This document shows positions 26,932 through 36,445 of a stretch of 64,000 nt of DNA, piece by piece. The DNA comes from Actinacidiphila cocklensis (GTDB taxonomy: Bacteria > Actinomycetota > Actinomycetes > Streptomycetales > Streptomycetaceae). Each line of letters begins with the position of its first letter. Position 1 is the first letter of the stretch. The translations under genes and the position numbers were made by a program. The stretch spans positions 1-64,000 of the forward strand of contig NZ_CAJSLV010000065.1 of NCBI RefSeq assembly GCF_907177275.1, read 5' to 3'. A model generated the notes under the pieces. That model saw only the letters and a list, made by a program, of their open reading frames with translations. It was not told the DNA's origin and did not search any database.

Positions 26932-28215
26932 ATGAGCCACATTCCTCGACGCCGGATAGCGTTGCGCTGCGCCCTCCTCGTGGCGCCCCTCGCGGTGGGG
27001 CTCACCGCATGCGGTGGAGACGGCAACCCGCTTGCCGCCCCGCCGTACGAATCAGCGGCCAAGGTCGCCTACTCCGTCGCCGACGGCGGCAAGGCGGACC
27101 CCAGCAAGCCGCTCAAGGTCACCGTCAAGGACGACGGCAGCCGGATCACCGATGTCACCGCAACGGACGGCGCAGGGCGCTACGTACGCGGCAAGCTCAG
27201 CGAGGACGGCCTCAGCTGGCAGTCCACCACCGCGCTGGCCGCAGGCGCCCACTACACGGTCCGGGTGAGCACCGAGGACTCCGACGGCCACCCCGGCCGC
27301 AAGGTCCTCACCTTCGACACCACCCCGGCCGACGCCGGGCTGCACGTCACCTTCGGCCCGGACGCCGGCACGTACGGGGTCGGCCAGCCGATCACCGCTG
27401 CCCTGAGCACCCCGGTGAAGTCCCCCGCGGCCCGCGCGGTCGTGGAGTCCGGCCTGCTGGTCAGCAGCGTCCCGCAGGCAGCACACGGCTCCTGGTACTG
27501 GGTCGACGACCGCACCCTGCACTACCGCCCCGGCGAGTACTGGCCCGCGCACGCCCAGATCGACGTCCGCAGCACGCTCAGCGGCGTCAAGGTGCAGAAC
27601 AAGCTCTTCGGCGGCGTCGACAAGCCGCTCACCCTGCACACCGGCGACCGCATCGAGGCGATCACCGACGCCGCGAGCGACCAGATGACCTTCAAGGACG
27701 ACGGCAAGGTCATCAAGACCATTCCCGTCACCACCGGCAAGCCGGGCTTCGACACCCGCAACGGCATCAAGGTCGTGCTCGCCAAGGAGAGCTTCGTCCA
27801 GATGAAGAGCACCACCGTCGGAATAGCCGCGGGCAGCTCCGACTCGTACGACCTGCCGGTCTACTGGGCCACACGGGTGACATGGAGCGGTGAATACGTG
27901 CACGCCGCGCCCTGGTCCGAGGGCTCGCAGGGCTACGCCAACGTCAGCCACGGCTGCACGGGAATGAGCACGGACAACGCGCACTGGTTCTTCGACCACG
28001 TGCGGCAGGGCGACGTCGTCCAGGTCATCAACAGCCACGGCGCCACGATGACGCCGTTCGACAACGGGTACGGCGACTGGAACCTGGACGCGGCCAAATG
28101 GCAGCAGGGCAGCGCCCTGGGCGCGAAGGCCTCGGGCCTGGCCGAGCAGGGCTCGGCGGCCGTCGCGAAGAACCCGCTGTCCAACCCGGCGCGACTGCGC
28201 CCGGAGACCGCCTGA
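26932..28215 (+). CDS. L,D-transpeptidase lipoprotein
   Basis: Makes 3-3 peptidoglycan cross-links outside the membrane. The 427-residue protein has a signal ending in the lipobox LTAC (about residue 25), two Ig-like domains, and a C-terminal YkuD catalytic domain with SHGCTGM (catalytic Cys) preceded by a His. Start ATG at 26932. It lies between ctaF and ctaE on the same strand, an insertion into the cytochrome genes that is common in Streptomyces. Confidence 0.9.
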   Translation: MSHIPRRRIALRCALLVAPLAVGLTACGGDGNPLAAPPYESAAKVAYSVADGGKADPSKPLKVTVKDDGSRITDVTATDGAGRYVRGKLSEDGLSWQSTTALAAGAHYTVRVSTEDSDGHPGRKVLTFDTTPADAGLHVTFGPDAGTYGVGQPITAALSTPVKSPAARAVVESGLLVSSVPQAAHGSWYWVDDRTLHYRPGEYWPAHAQIDVRSTLSGVKVQNKLFGGVDKPLTLHTGDRIEAITDAASDQMTFKDDGKVIKTIPVTTGKPGFDTRNGIKVVLAKESFVQMKSTTVGIAAGSSDSYDLPVYWATRVTWSGEYVHAAPWSEGSQGYANVSHGCTGMSTDNAHWFFDHVRQGDVVQVINSHGATMTPFDNGYGDWNLDAAKWQQGSALGAKASGLAEQGSAAVAKNPLSNPARLRPETA

Positions 28216-28224
28216 GCCGTGCCC

Positions 28225-28644
28225 CTAGCGGGCCGCGACCGTCTTCGAGGCCGGCTCGACCCGGCGCCGCAGCAGGACCGCGAGAGTGTCGCTGAGCGCC
28301 ACCGGGTCCACCGGGTGGGTCACCGCCGCGTCCGCGCGGCTCCACGTGGCCAGCCATGCGTCCTGCGGGCGGCCGATCAGCACCAGCACCGGCGGGCAGC
28401 GGAAGATCTCGTCCTTGATCTGCCGGCACACGCCCATACCGCCCGCCGGGGCCGTCTCGCCGTCCAGGACGCAGGCGTCGATGCCGCCCCTCTCCAGTTC
28501 GGTCAGCACCGCCGGCATCGTCGCGCACTCCACGAACTCCACCGGCGGCAGGTCGGCGGCGGGCCTGCGGCCGACGGCCAGCCGGACCTGCTCCCGGGTG
28601 TTCGCGTCGTCGCTGTAGACCAGCACCGTGGCAGTCGCCTGCAT
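28225..28644 (-). CDS. Stand-alone degenerate receiver-domain protein
   Basis: A 139-residue CheY-like protein with the acidic pair in YSDDAN and a phospho-acceptor-like Asp in CVLDGET, but the usual Thr/Ser is replaced (VLVLIGR) and the conserved Lys-Pro is THPVDP, lacking Lys. It has no output domain. It is antisense to the flanking cta genes, starting 209 bp before ctaE. It may signal without phosphorylation or bind another regulator. Confidence 0.78.
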   Translation of the reverse strand: MQATATVLVYSDDANTREQVRLAVGRRPAADLPPVEFVECATMPAVLTELERGGIDACVLDGETAPAGGMGVCRQIKDEIFRCPPVLVLIGRPQDAWLATWSRADAAVTHPVDPVALSDTLAVLLRRRVEPASKTVAAR

Positions 28645-28853
28645 CGTGGGCTCCTCGTGAACGATTTCTCAAGTGCTTCGGATGCTACTCCCGCGGGCGC
28701 TGTCCGTGGAGGGTCCGTAGCGGCCCGAGATCCCGCGGACGGATCGTCATCCCTCGTTCGGGGGACGTCGGCGGCCTCCGACACGGTCCTCCGCGGGGCC
28801 TTGACACACCGAAGGGGACCCCCGGAGTGAGCGCCGGATAAGGGACCGACATA

Positions 28854-29474
28854 ATGTCGGACGTGGCGACAGCAACAGCAGTAGAAACCGGGCACGCGCA
28901 CCCGTCGGTCAACCGGCCGAACCTCACCAGCGTCGGAACCATCATCTGGCTGAGTTCCGAGCTGATGTTCTTCGCGGCCCTCTTCGCGATGTACTTCACC
29001 CTTCGGTCGGTCACGGGTGCCGATTTCTGGAAGGAACACGCCGATGCGCTGAACGTGCCGTTCTCCGCGACGAACACCACGATCCTGGTGCTCTCCTCCT
29101 TCACGTGCCAGATGGGCGTCTTCGCCGCTGAGCGCGGCGACGTGAAGAAGCTGCGCTCCTGGTTCATCGTGACGTTCGTGATGGGCGCGGTCTTCATCGG
29201 CGGGCAGATCTTCGAGTACACGAACCTGGTCAAGAAGGACGGGATCTCACTCAGCTCCGACCCGTACGGCTCGGTGTTCTACCTGACGACGGGCTTCCAC
29301 GGGCTGCATGTGACGGGTGGTCTGATCGCGTTCCTGCTGGTGCTCGGCCGTACCTACGCGGCCAAGCGGTTCACCCACCAGCAGGCCACCGCTGCCATCG
29401 TCGTGTCCTACTACTGGCACTTCGTCGATGTCGTCTGGATCGGCCTCTTCGCCACGATCTACCTGATCAAGTAG
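28854..29474 (+). CDS. ctaE: Cytochrome c oxidase subunit III
   Basis: A 206-residue membrane protein with five hydrophobic helices, the actinobacterial length. Typical segments include [26 protein letters not shown] and [11 protein letters not shown]. The ATG at 28854 follows AAGGGA. It heads the ctaE-qcrCAB group, with 80 bp to qcrC. Confidence 0.94.
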   Translation: MSDVATATAVETGHAHPSVNRPNLTSVGTIIWLSSELMFFAALFAMYFTLRSVTGADFWKEHADALNVPFSATNTTILVLSSFTCQMGVFAAERGDVKKLRSWFIVTFVMGAVFIGGQIFEYTNLVKKDGISLSSDPYGSVFYLTTGFHGLHVTGGLIAFLLVLGRTYAAKRFTHQQATAAIVVSYYWHFVDVVWIGLFATIYLIK

Positions 29475-29554
29475 TCGGTCGCGTACCGCAGCACGGTGCC
29501 GGACAGGCACAACCCGAAGCATCGACACAAGAGATCCTGACACCGGGGTAATCC

Positions 29555-30364
29555 GTGAAAAAGCTCTCCGCACGACGACGCCACCCGCTGGCGGCGCTTG
29601 TCGTCCTACTCTTCGCGCTGGCGGCCACCGGGGGGCTGTACGCCGCACTCGCGCCGGCGCCCAAGGCGCAGGCCGACGACTCGTCCCAGTCCATCCAGAT
29701 CTCCGAGGGCAAGAAGCTGTTCTCGGTCGGCTGCGCCAGTTGCCACGGCGCGCGCGGCCAGGGGAGCTCGGACGGGCCCAGCCTCGTCGGCGTCGGCTCC
29801 GCCGCGGTGGACTTCCAGGTCGGCACCGGCCGGATGCCCGCGCAGCAGCCCGGCCCGCAGATCCAGAAGAAGCCGGGGCAGTACACCCAGGGGCAGATCG
29901 ACCAGCTGGCGGCGTTCATCGCCTCGCTCGGTCCCGGCCCGGTGACTCCCACCTCCGACCAGTACGACCCGGCGGGTGGCGACTCGGCCAAGGGCGGCGA
30001 GCTGTTCCGCACCAACTGCTCGCAGTGCCACAACTTCGTCGGCAAGGGCGGCGCCCTGACCGACGGGAAGTACGCGCCGACGCTCAAGGGCGTCGACCCC
30101 AAGCACATCTACGAGGCCATGCAGACCGGCCCGCAGAACATGCCGTCCTTCCCCGACACCACGATGCCGTCGCAGGCCAAGGCCGACATCATCGCGTACC
30201 TGCAGGCCGTCGACACCGCTGACAGCAAGAACCCGGGCGGCTTCACGCTCGGCAGCCTCGGCCCGGTGCCTGAGGGGCTGTTCGCCTACATCTTCGGTCT
30301 CGGCGCACTGATCGCCGTCGCCACCTGGGTCGCGGCCCGCACGACCAAGGCCAAGAAGTCATGA
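29555..30364 (+). CDS. qcrC: Dihaem cytochrome c subunit of the bcc complex
   Basis: Membrane-anchored dihaem cytochrome c that carries electrons from the bc1-type complex to the aa3 oxidase in the actinobacterial supercomplex. The 269-residue protein has an N-terminal signal/anchor helix, two haem motifs CASCHG and CSQCHN, and a C-terminal membrane helix. Start GTG at 29555. The stop overlaps the qcrA start (ATGA). Confidence 0.94.
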   Translation: MKKLSARRRHPLAALVVLLFALAATGGLYAALAPAPKAQADDSSQSIQISEGKKLFSVGCASCHGARGQGSSDGPSLVGVGSAAVDFQVGTGRMPAQQPGPQIQKKPGQYTQGQIDQLAAFIASLGPGPVTPTSDQYDPAGGDSAKGGELFRTNCSQCHNFVGKGGALTDGKYAPTLKGVDPKHIYEAMQTGPQNMPSFPDTTMPSQAKADIIAYLQAVDTADSKNPGGFTLGSLGPVPEGLFAYIFGLGALIAVATWVAARTTKAKKS

Positions 30365-31431
30365 GCGAAACCGGATCCCACAACGACATGGCAGAGCCAG
30401 AGGAACACCTCCCGGCCACGCACGGCGCCCACGGCGCCGAGGCGGCGGTCCCCGGCGACCCGTTCGCCAACCCCGGCCACCCGGAGCACGAGTACCGCCG
30501 TCAGGACATCGACGAGAAGGCGGCCAAGCACTCCGAGCGGGTCGTTGCAGGGCTGTTCACCCTGTCGATGCTGGGCACCCTCGCCTTCATCACCAGCTTC
30601 GTGATCTTCCCGGTCGACAAGTACGTCTACATCTTCCCGCTCGGCCACGTCAGTGCGCTGAACTTCTCGCTCGGCATCTCGCTGGCCGTCGCGCTGCTCG
30701 GCATCGGCACAGGCGCCGTGCACTGGGCGCGCACCCTGATGTCCGACGAGGAGATGCCGGACGACCGGCACCAGGCGGACGCCGACGACGAGTTGCGCGC
30801 CAACATCGAGGCGCAGTGGAAGCAGGGTGCCAAGGAGAGCGCGTTCGGCCGGCGCAAGCTGGTCCGTACGACGATGCTCGGCGCGCTCACCCTGGTGCCG
30901 CTGTCCGCGGTCGTGATCCTTCGCGACCTCGGCCCGATGCCACAGGACAAGCTCAGGCACACCGCCTGGGCCAAGGGCAAGGCGCTGATCAATCCCAACA
31001 CCAACAAGCCGTTGCGTCCCGAGGACATCCCGGTCGGCTCGCTCACCTTCGCCCAGCCCGAGGGGCTGAACGAGGAGGACGAGGACTTCCAGCAGCAGAT
31101 CGCCAAGGCTGCCCTGATGGTCGTCCGGCTCAAGCCGGAGGACATCAAGGACAAGAAGGAACTCGACTGGTCGCACCAGGGCATCGTGGCCTTCTCCAAG
31201 ATCTGCACGCACGTGGGCTGCCCCGTCAGCCTGTACGAGCAGCAGACGCACCACGTACTCTGCCCTTGCCACCAGTCGACGTTCGACCTGTCCGACGGGG
31301 CCAGGGTGATCTTCGGCCCCGCCGGTCACCGGCTGCCGCAGCTTCGGATCAGCGTCAATGGTGAGGGCAACCTCGTCGCGATGAGCGACTTCGAGGTTCC
31401 CGTCGGTCCGGCCTTCTGGGAGCGCGGATGA
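30361..31431 (+). CDS. qcrA: Rieske iron-sulfur subunit of the bcc complex
   Basis: A 356-residue Rieske protein with three N-terminal membrane helices, the actinobacterial arrangement, and a C-terminal [2Fe-2S] domain with CTHVGCP and CPCHQS. The start overlaps the qcrC stop and its own stop overlaps the qcrB start, so qcrC-qcrA-qcrB are translationally coupled. A His/Glu-rich N-terminal tail of about 50 residues precedes the first helix. Confidence 0.95.
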   Translation: MSETGSHNDMAEPEEHLPATHGAHGAEAAVPGDPFANPGHPEHEYRRQDIDEKAAKHSERVVAGLFTLSMLGTLAFITSFVIFPVDKYVYIFPLGHVSALNFSLGISLAVALLGIGTGAVHWARTLMSDEEMPDDRHQADADDELRANIEAQWKQGAKESAFGRRKLVRTTMLGALTLVPLSAVVILRDLGPMPQDKLRHTAWAKGKALINPNTNKPLRPEDIPVGSLTFAQPEGLNEEDEDFQQQIAKAALMVVRLKPEDIKDKKELDWSHQGIVAFSKICTHVGCPVSLYEQQTHHVLCPCHQSTFDLSDGARVIFGPAGHRLPQLRISVNGEGNLVAMSDFEVPVGPAFWERG

Positions 31432-33068
31432 GTACTTCGACAGAGACCTCGACGACCACTCGGCGAGGCCCCAAACACCCCGGACAGCGCGTAGCAGAGT
31501 GGGCTGACAGCCGAGTCGGTCTGTACAAGCTCGGCAAGTCCAACCTGCGGAAGATCTTCCCCGACCACTGGTCGTTCATGCTGGGCGAGGTCTGCCTCTA
31601 CAGCTTCACGATCCTCATCCTCACGGGTGTGTATCTGACGCTGTTCTTCCACCCCAGCATGAACGAGGTCGTGTACAACGGCCCGTACGCGCCGCTGCAG
31701 GGCGTGCGGATGTCGGACGCGTACGCGTCCACGATGCACATCAGCTTCGAGGTGCGCGGTGGCCTGCTCATCCGGCAGATCCACCACTGGTCCGCGCTGA
31801 TCTTCATCGCGGGCATGATCGTGCACATGATGCGGGTGTTCTTCACCGGAGCGTTCCGCAAGCCGCGTGAGCTGAACTGGCTCTTCGGCTGGACCCTGCT
31901 GTTCATCGGCATGTTCGAGGGCTTCACCGGCTACTCGCTGCCCGACGACCTGCTGTCCGGCACCGGTGTCCGCTTCACCGAGGGCGCAGTGCTGTCCACG
32001 CCGATCGTCGGCACCTACCTGTCGATGTTCCTGTTCGGCGGCGAGTTCCCCGGCCACAACTTCGTGCCGATCTTCTACTCGGTGCACATCCTGCTGCTGC
32101 CGGGCATCATGGCGGGTCTGCTGGTCGCCCACCTGATCCTGGTCTTCTACCACAAGCACACCCAGTTCCCGGGTGCGGGCAAGACCGAGAAGAACGTCGT
32201 CGGTATGCCGTTCTTCCCGATCTACACCGCGAAGGCCGGCGGCTTCTTCTTCCTGGTCTTCGGCGTCATCGCGGCCATCGCGGCGATCGCCACTATCAAC
32301 CCGATCTGGACCATGGGTCCGTACCGGCCCGACCAGGTCTCCACCGGTGCGCAGCCCGACTGGTACATGGGCTTCTCCGAGGGCCTGATCCGGGTGATGC
32401 CAGGCTGGGAGATCAACGCCTGGGGCCACACCCTGGTCCTCGGCGTCTTCATCCCGCTGATGGTCTTCCCCGTGGTGCTGGCGGCCATCGCCGTCTACCC
32501 GTTCATCGAGTCCTGGGTCACCGGCGACAAGAGCGAGCACCATCTGCTGGACCGCCCGCGCAACCGCCCGGTGCGCACCGGCTTCGGTGTCGCCTGGCTG
32601 ACGCTGTACTTCACGCTGCTGATCGGTGGCGGCAACGACCTGTGGGCCACGCACTTCCACCTGTCGATCGAGACGATCACCTGGTCGGTGCGGGTCGGCT
32701 TCTTCGTCCTGCCGGCGCTGGCGTACTTCGCCACCAAGCGGATCTGCCTCGGCCTGCAGCGCAGGGACCGCGAGAAGGTGCTGCACGGTCGCGAGACCGG
32801 CATCATCAAGCGGCTCCCGCACGGCGAGTTCATCGAGGTCCACGAGCCGCTCGACCAGGAGCAGCTGCACGTCCTCACCGCGCACCCGCAGCCCCAGCCG
32901 CTGGAGATCGGCCCCGAGGTCGACGAGAACGGCGTGGAGCGCAAGGTCAACCCGGTCACGAAGGTGCGGGCACGGCTGTCCCGCAACTTCTACGGCGAGC
33001 ACAGCCAGATCCCGAAGCCGACGGTCGAGGAGTACGACGAGATCACGAGTGGCCACGGCCACCACTGA
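31428..33068 (+). CDS. qcrB: Cytochrome b subunit of the bcc complex
   Basis: A 546-residue cytochrome b with haem-ligand helices (MHISFEVRGG, HHWSALIFIAG, HILLLPGIMAG, AHLILVFYHKH), the quinol-site region including NPIWTMGPYRP, and a long actinobacterial C-terminal extension of about 110 residues. Last gene of the qcr operon, followed 22 bp later by a strong terminator. Confidence 0.95.
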   Translation: MSTSTETSTTTRRGPKHPGQRVAEWADSRVGLYKLGKSNLRKIFPDHWSFMLGEVCLYSFTILILTGVYLTLFFHPSMNEVVYNGPYAPLQGVRMSDAYASTMHISFEVRGGLLIRQIHHWSALIFIAGMIVHMMRVFFTGAFRKPRELNWLFGWTLLFIGMFEGFTGYSLPDDLLSGTGVRFTEGAVLSTPIVGTYLSMFLFGGEFPGHNFVPIFYSVHILLLPGIMAGLLVAHLILVFYHKHTQFPGAGKTEKNVVGMPFFPIYTAKAGGFFFLVFGVIAAIAAIATINPIWTMGPYRPDQVSTGAQPDWYMGFSEGLIRVMPGWEINAWGHTLVLGVFIPLMVFPVVLAAIAVYPFIESWVTGDKSEHHLLDRPRNRPVRTGFGVAWLTLYFTLLIGGGNDLWATHFHLSIETITWSVRVGFFVLPALAYFATKRICLGLQRRDREKVLHGRETGIIKRLPHGEFIEVHEPLDQEQLHVLTAHPQPQPLEIGPEVDENGVERKVNPVTKVRARLSRNFYGEHSQIPKPTVEEYDEITSGHGHH

Positions 33069-33089
33069 CTCGCCGTCGGACTGGTCCCA

Positions 33090-33135
33090 CCCGGGCCGGG
33101 TGGCCCCCTCAGTCGAGGGAGCCACCCGGCCCGGG
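33090..33135 (+). terminator. Terminator of the qcrCAB operon
   Basis: Near-perfect 21-bp inverted repeat (33090-33110 with 33115-33135, one mismatch, loop agtc) immediately followed by ccttttcc. It begins 22 bp after the qcrB stop. Confidence 0.88.
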
Positions 33136-33329
33136 CCTTTTCCGGCCGAACGGGGCTGTTCGGTCCCGGCCGGACCGTCCGCCGGCGGTGGGCTGAGCGC
33201 GCAGTTCCCGCGCTCCTGTAAGGAGCCCTCTGCGGCAGGGGAGCCGTGGGTTTCGCCGCGCCCCTACGGGGCGCTCCGCGCCGCTAGGCTGGGGCCGCAG
33301 AGACCCTTACACCACCAGGAGTGTGGACC
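33136..33329. repeat. qcrB-trpD gap with dispersed repeat
   Basis: This gap contains gagcgcgcagttcccgcgctcc (about 33193-33214), related to the dispersed GC-rich family, and an inverted ccctacggggcgctc-type element near 33265. The trpD promoter should lie here; no clear -10/-35 pair stands out. Confidence 0.45.
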
Positions 33330-34394
33330 ATGAGCGTTGTGAACCCGGCAGGTGACGAGACCGGGGCACTGCGGACGTGGCCGGACGTTCTGTCGATGCT
33401 GATCGCGGGGCGGGACCTGGGGGTCGACGACACGGCGTGGGCGATGGACGCCATCATGCGCGGCTCCGCCACCGACGCGCAGATCGCCGGGTTCGCCGTG
33501 GCGCTGCGGGCCAAGGGCGAGACCGTCGAGGAAGTCAGCGGCATGGTGCGGGCGATGTACGCGCACGCCAACACCATCGACGTGCCGGGCGCCACCGTGG
33601 ACATCGTCGGTACCGGCGGCGACCGGGCCAAGACCGTGAACATCTCCACCATGTCCGCGATAGTCGTCGCGGGAACCGGTGCGAAGGTCGTCAAGCACGG
33701 CAACCGGGCCGCGTCCTCGGCCAGCGGCGCCAGCGACGTCCTCGGGCACCTCGGGGTCAACCTGGACCTCACCCCCGAGCGGGTCGTCCAGGTCGCCGAG
33801 GAAGCCGGCATCACCTTCTGCTTCGCGGTGAAGTTCCACCCGGCGCTGCGCCATGTGGCCACCGCCCGCGCCGAGTTGGGGGTCGCCACCACCTTCAACT
33901 TCCTCGGCCCGCTGACCAACCCGGCCCGGGTGCGCGCGCAGGCGACCGGGGTCGCCGACCCCCGCATGGCGCCGATCATGGCCGGCGTGCTGGCGGAACG
34001 CGGCTCGTCCGCGCTGGTCTTCCGCGGTGACGACGGCCTGGACGAGCTGACCACGACCGCCACCTCGCAGGTGTGGGTGGTCGGCGACGGCAAGGTCACC
34101 CAGCACGCCTTCGACCCGCGGGACATCGGCATCGGCCTGGTGCCGGTCGAGGCGCTGCGCGGCGGCGACCCGGCCCACAACGCGGACGTCGCCCGGCGGG
34201 TGCTGGCCGGCGAGACGGGTCCGGTCAGGGACGCGGTCCTGCTCAACTCGGCCGCCGCGCTGGTGGCCCTCCACCCGGGCACCGGCACGCTGGAGGACCA
34301 GCTGGCCGCCGGCGTGGCAAAGGCCGCGCAGTCCCTCGACTCCGGCGCCGCCGCGGCCGTTCTGGAGCGCTGGGCGGCCGCCACCAACGCCTGA
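33330..34394 (+). CDS. trpD: Anthranilate phosphoribosyltransferase
   Basis: Second step of tryptophan synthesis, adding phosphoribosyl to anthranilate. The 354-residue protein carries the PRPP/Mg motif [14 protein letters not shown] and KHGNRAASS, and DELT near the second metal site. I chose the ATG at 33330; a GTG 9 bp upstream is in frame. It is a monocistronic gene with its own terminator, about 26 kb from the fused trpEG. Confidence 0.95.
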   Translation: MSVVNPAGDETGALRTWPDVLSMLIAGRDLGVDDTAWAMDAIMRGSATDAQIAGFAVALRAKGETVEEVSGMVRAMYAHANTIDVPGATVDIVGTGGDRAKTVNISTMSAIVVAGTGAKVVKHGNRAASSASGASDVLGHLGVNLDLTPERVVQVAEEAGITFCFAVKFHPALRHVATARAELGVATTFNFLGPLTNPARVRAQATGVADPRMAPIMAGVLAERGSSALVFRGDDGLDELTTTATSQVWVVGDGKVTQHAFDPRDIGIGLVPVEALRGGDPAHNADVARRVLAGETGPVRDAVLLNSAAALVALHPGTGTLEDQLAAGVAKAAQSLDSGAAAAVLERWAAATNA

Positions 34395-34411
34395 GCCGCA
34401 GCCCGCACACC

Positions 34412-34442
34412 AAGGCGCCGTCCGAACCTCGGACGGCGCCTT
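34412..34442 (+). terminator. Terminator of trpD
   Basis: Perfect 14-bp stem (aaggcgccgtccga and its complement, loop acc) 17 bp after the trpD stop, ending in tt. It insulates trpD from the riboswitch downstream. Confidence 0.88.
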
Positions 34443-34476
34443 GCGTATACGGCGACCTGTGGCAGAATCCCTCTCA

Positions 34477-34590
34477 GGTCACGAGTGACAGCGCAAAGGC
34501 CCCGGCTCGCTGTCCGGCAACCCTCCGTCCGAGGCGGGGTGCCCCGGGTGATGACCGGGCTGTGGGCAGCGAGGCTCGCAGCAAGCCGGA
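34477..34590 (+). ncRNA. S-adenosylmethionine riboswitch, SAM-IV type (or SAM-I/IV variant)
   Basis: The sequence matches the actinobacterial SAM-IV consensus as I remember it. P1 is ggtca (34477-34481) pairing with tgacc (34552-34556). The conserved segments gagtgacagc, ccccggctcgctgtccggcaa (split here by position 34501-34520), gcggggtgccccgggtgatg and a 3' hairpin (34557-34590) follow in order. It would sense SAM and control the PLP-enzyme gene 172 bp downstream. The 3' boundary is approximate. Confidence 0.85.
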
Positions 34591-34605
34591 CTCGGGAGTT
34601 CTTTC

Positions 34606-34626
34606 ATGCGCAAGCGAATGCGATAG
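34606..34626 (+). CDS. Mini-ORF (MRKRMR) between riboswitch and coding gene
   Basis: ATG at 34606 preceded by GGGAG, encoding six residues (MRKRMR) then TAG, which runs straight into a gggcc-tttc-ggccc hairpin at 34626-34639. The site lies just 3' of the riboswitch and has its own ribosome-binding sequence, so its translation may be part of the switch. Speculative as a true peptide. Confidence 0.4.
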   Translation: MRKRMR

Positions 34627-34761
34627 GGCCTTTCGGCCCCGGTTCCGCCGTACCGCGGTGCCGTAGTGCACCGGTCCCTCTTCCTCCGCTGCCGTCCGAC
34701 CGCCCGTCGCGTCCCTGTCGCGCGACGCTGCTGTCGCCTGCCTTCGTGCCAGGAGCCTGCC

Positions 34762-36135
34762 ATGACCGTTTCCCTCACCAGCACCACTGTGACCTGCGAC
34801 GTTCCCAACCCGCCGCTTCCCGTTCTCGGCCGGGACGTGACCGTGCCGCTGGTCACCGGCGGCGAAGTCACCTATGCCGCGCTCGACTACGCCGCCAGCG
34901 CGCCGGCGCTCCAGCGGGTGTGGGACGACGTGGCCGCGTACGCCCCCTACTACGGCAGCGTGCACCGCGGCGCCGGGTACCTGTCCCAGCTGTCCACCGA
35001 GCTCTTCGAGCAGAGCCGGGCCACCGTCGCCGAGTTCCTCGGGTGTCGCCCGGCCGACCAGGTGATCTTCACCCGGTCCACCACCGACTCGCTGAACCTG
35101 CTGGCCGCGGCGCTGCCGGAGGGTACGCAGATCTTCGTCTTCGAGACCGAGCACCACGCGGCCCTGCTGCCCTGGCAGCGGGCGAAGGGCGCGCGGGTCA
35201 CCTGTCTGACCGCGCCCCGTACACCGGAGCAGGCCGTCGCCGCGCTCGACGTGGCGCTGCACGGGGCGCCCAAGGGACCCAAGCTGGTGTGCGTCACCGG
35301 CGCGTCCAACGTGACCGGCGAGCTGTGGCCGATACGCCAACTCGCCGCCGCCGCGCACCGGCACGGCGCCCGTATCGTGCTGGACGCCGCACAGCTCGTA
35401 CCGCACCGGGCGGTGGACATCGCGGAACTCGACGTCGACTGGGTCGCCTTCTCCGGCCACAAGCTCTACGCGCCCTTCGGCGCCGGGGTCCTCGCCGGGC
35501 GGCCCGACTGGCTGCGCGACGCCGAGCCCTACCTCGCGGGCGGCGGCGCCACCCGCACGGTGGTGCGGCGGGCCGACGGCGAAGTCGAGGCCGAATGGCA
35601 GGAGTCGGCGGCCGCCCGGCACGAGGCCGGGTCGCCCAACGTCATCGGCGCCTACGCCGTCGCCTCGGCGTGCAAGGCGCTCACCGAGGCCGGTTTCGAC
35701 AATCTGGCCGAGCACGAGGCGCAGCTGCTCGGGCTGCTGCGGGACGGGCTCGCCGCGATCCCCGAGGTGCGGGTGCTGTCGCTGTTCGGCGCGGACGCCG
35801 ACCGGGTCGGGGTGCTCAGCTTCGTCGTCAGCGGCTGGAACAGCTCGCACCTCGCCGCGGCGCTGTCCGCGGAGCACGGCATCGGGGTACGGGACGGGCT
35901 CTTCTGCGCGCACCCGCTGGTGAAGCACCTGCTCGGCGGCCGCCCGGAGGACCCCGGGGCCTGCGGCTCCCCTGAGGACCTCTCCTTCAACGCGGTCCGC
36001 GTCAGCTTCGGCGTCGGCACCCCGCCCGAGCACATCCTGCGCTTCACGCGCGCTCTGGCCACGCTTGTCCACGAGGGTGCCTCGTGGACTTACCACACCG
36101 AGGGCGGCCGCTGCGTCCCCTCCCCGTCCGCGTAA
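34762..36135 (+). CDS. SufS-like aminotransferase class V (probable cysteine desulfurase or related PLP enzyme)
   Basis: A 457-residue fold-type I PLP enzyme with the PLP lysine in FSGHKLYAPFG and a cysteine in the SufS active-site position (RDGLFCAHPL). This suggests cysteine desulfurase or a close relative. The ATG at 34762 has AGGAG 6 bp upstream; the frame is open to a GTG at 34666 but that has no ribosome site. Control by a SAM-sensing RNA places it in sulfur amino-acid metabolism. Confidence 0.82.
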   Translation: MTVSLTSTTVTCDVPNPPLPVLGRDVTVPLVTGGEVTYAALDYAASAPALQRVWDDVAAYAPYYGSVHRGAGYLSQLSTELFEQSRATVAEFLGCRPADQVIFTRSTTDSLNLLAAALPEGTQIFVFETEHHAALLPWQRAKGARVTCLTAPRTPEQAVAALDVALHGAPKGPKLVCVTGASNVTGELWPIRQLAAAAHRHGARIVLDAAQLVPHRAVDIAELDVDWVAFSGHKLYAPFGAGVLAGRPDWLRDAEPYLAGGGATRTVVRRADGEVEAEWQESAAARHEAGSPNVIGAYAVASACKALTEAGFDNLAEHEAQLLGLLRDGLAAIPEVRVLSLFGADADRVGVLSFVVSGWNSSHLAAALSAEHGIGVRDGLFCAHPLVKHLLGGRPEDPGACGSPEDLSFNAVRVSFGVGTPPEHILRFTRALATLVHEGASWTYHTEGGRCVPSPSA

Positions 36136-36445
36136 CGACGGCGGGTCCCGTGACGCGGGGTGCCCCTGCCGCAGGGCGGCGCGCTTCCGCGGGCCGCGGC
36201 GGCCTGTGTGCGGCTCACCTTCCGCAGGGGCAACCGCCAGGGGCGCGTGGGGGTACCCCCCACGCCCCTAAGGGCTGCCCCCTTACGCGAGGGACACCGC
36301 ACCAGCCACGGCGCCCGGCGGAAGCGCGGCCCCCGCGCAAGGGGAGCCGCAGACGTCGCGTGCCCGGCGGGAGGGGCAGGTCGGGGGGATGAGCGGGGTG
36401 CCCGGGGGCGCGAAGGCGCCCTGGGGGAGTCCCGCCCCGGAGGGG
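36136..36445. other. 310-bp convergent intergenic region
   Basis: No gene seen. It lies between two converging genes. It holds a strong hairpin (36239-36270) and a copy of the cgcgggccgcgg word near 36189, which recurs at about 56287 and 56338. Confidence 0.6.
36239..36270. terminator. Hairpin between convergent genes
   Basis: Stem of 13 bp with a 2-base bulge (aggggcg and tggggg against ccccc and acgcccct, loop about ta) in the gap between the SufS-like gene and the Lrp-domain gene. The position suggests a bidirectional terminator; the sequence is a member of the dispersed repeat family. Confidence 0.6.

Noticed and set aside
34666-34761. A Cys-rich N-terminal extension of the SufS-like gene (ARRCCRLPSC), possibly a cysteine leader.
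   Set aside because: It is continuous with the gene and has no stop, and the ATG at 34762 has a good AGGAG. More likely chance open frame in high GC, though a separate leader cannot be fully excluded.
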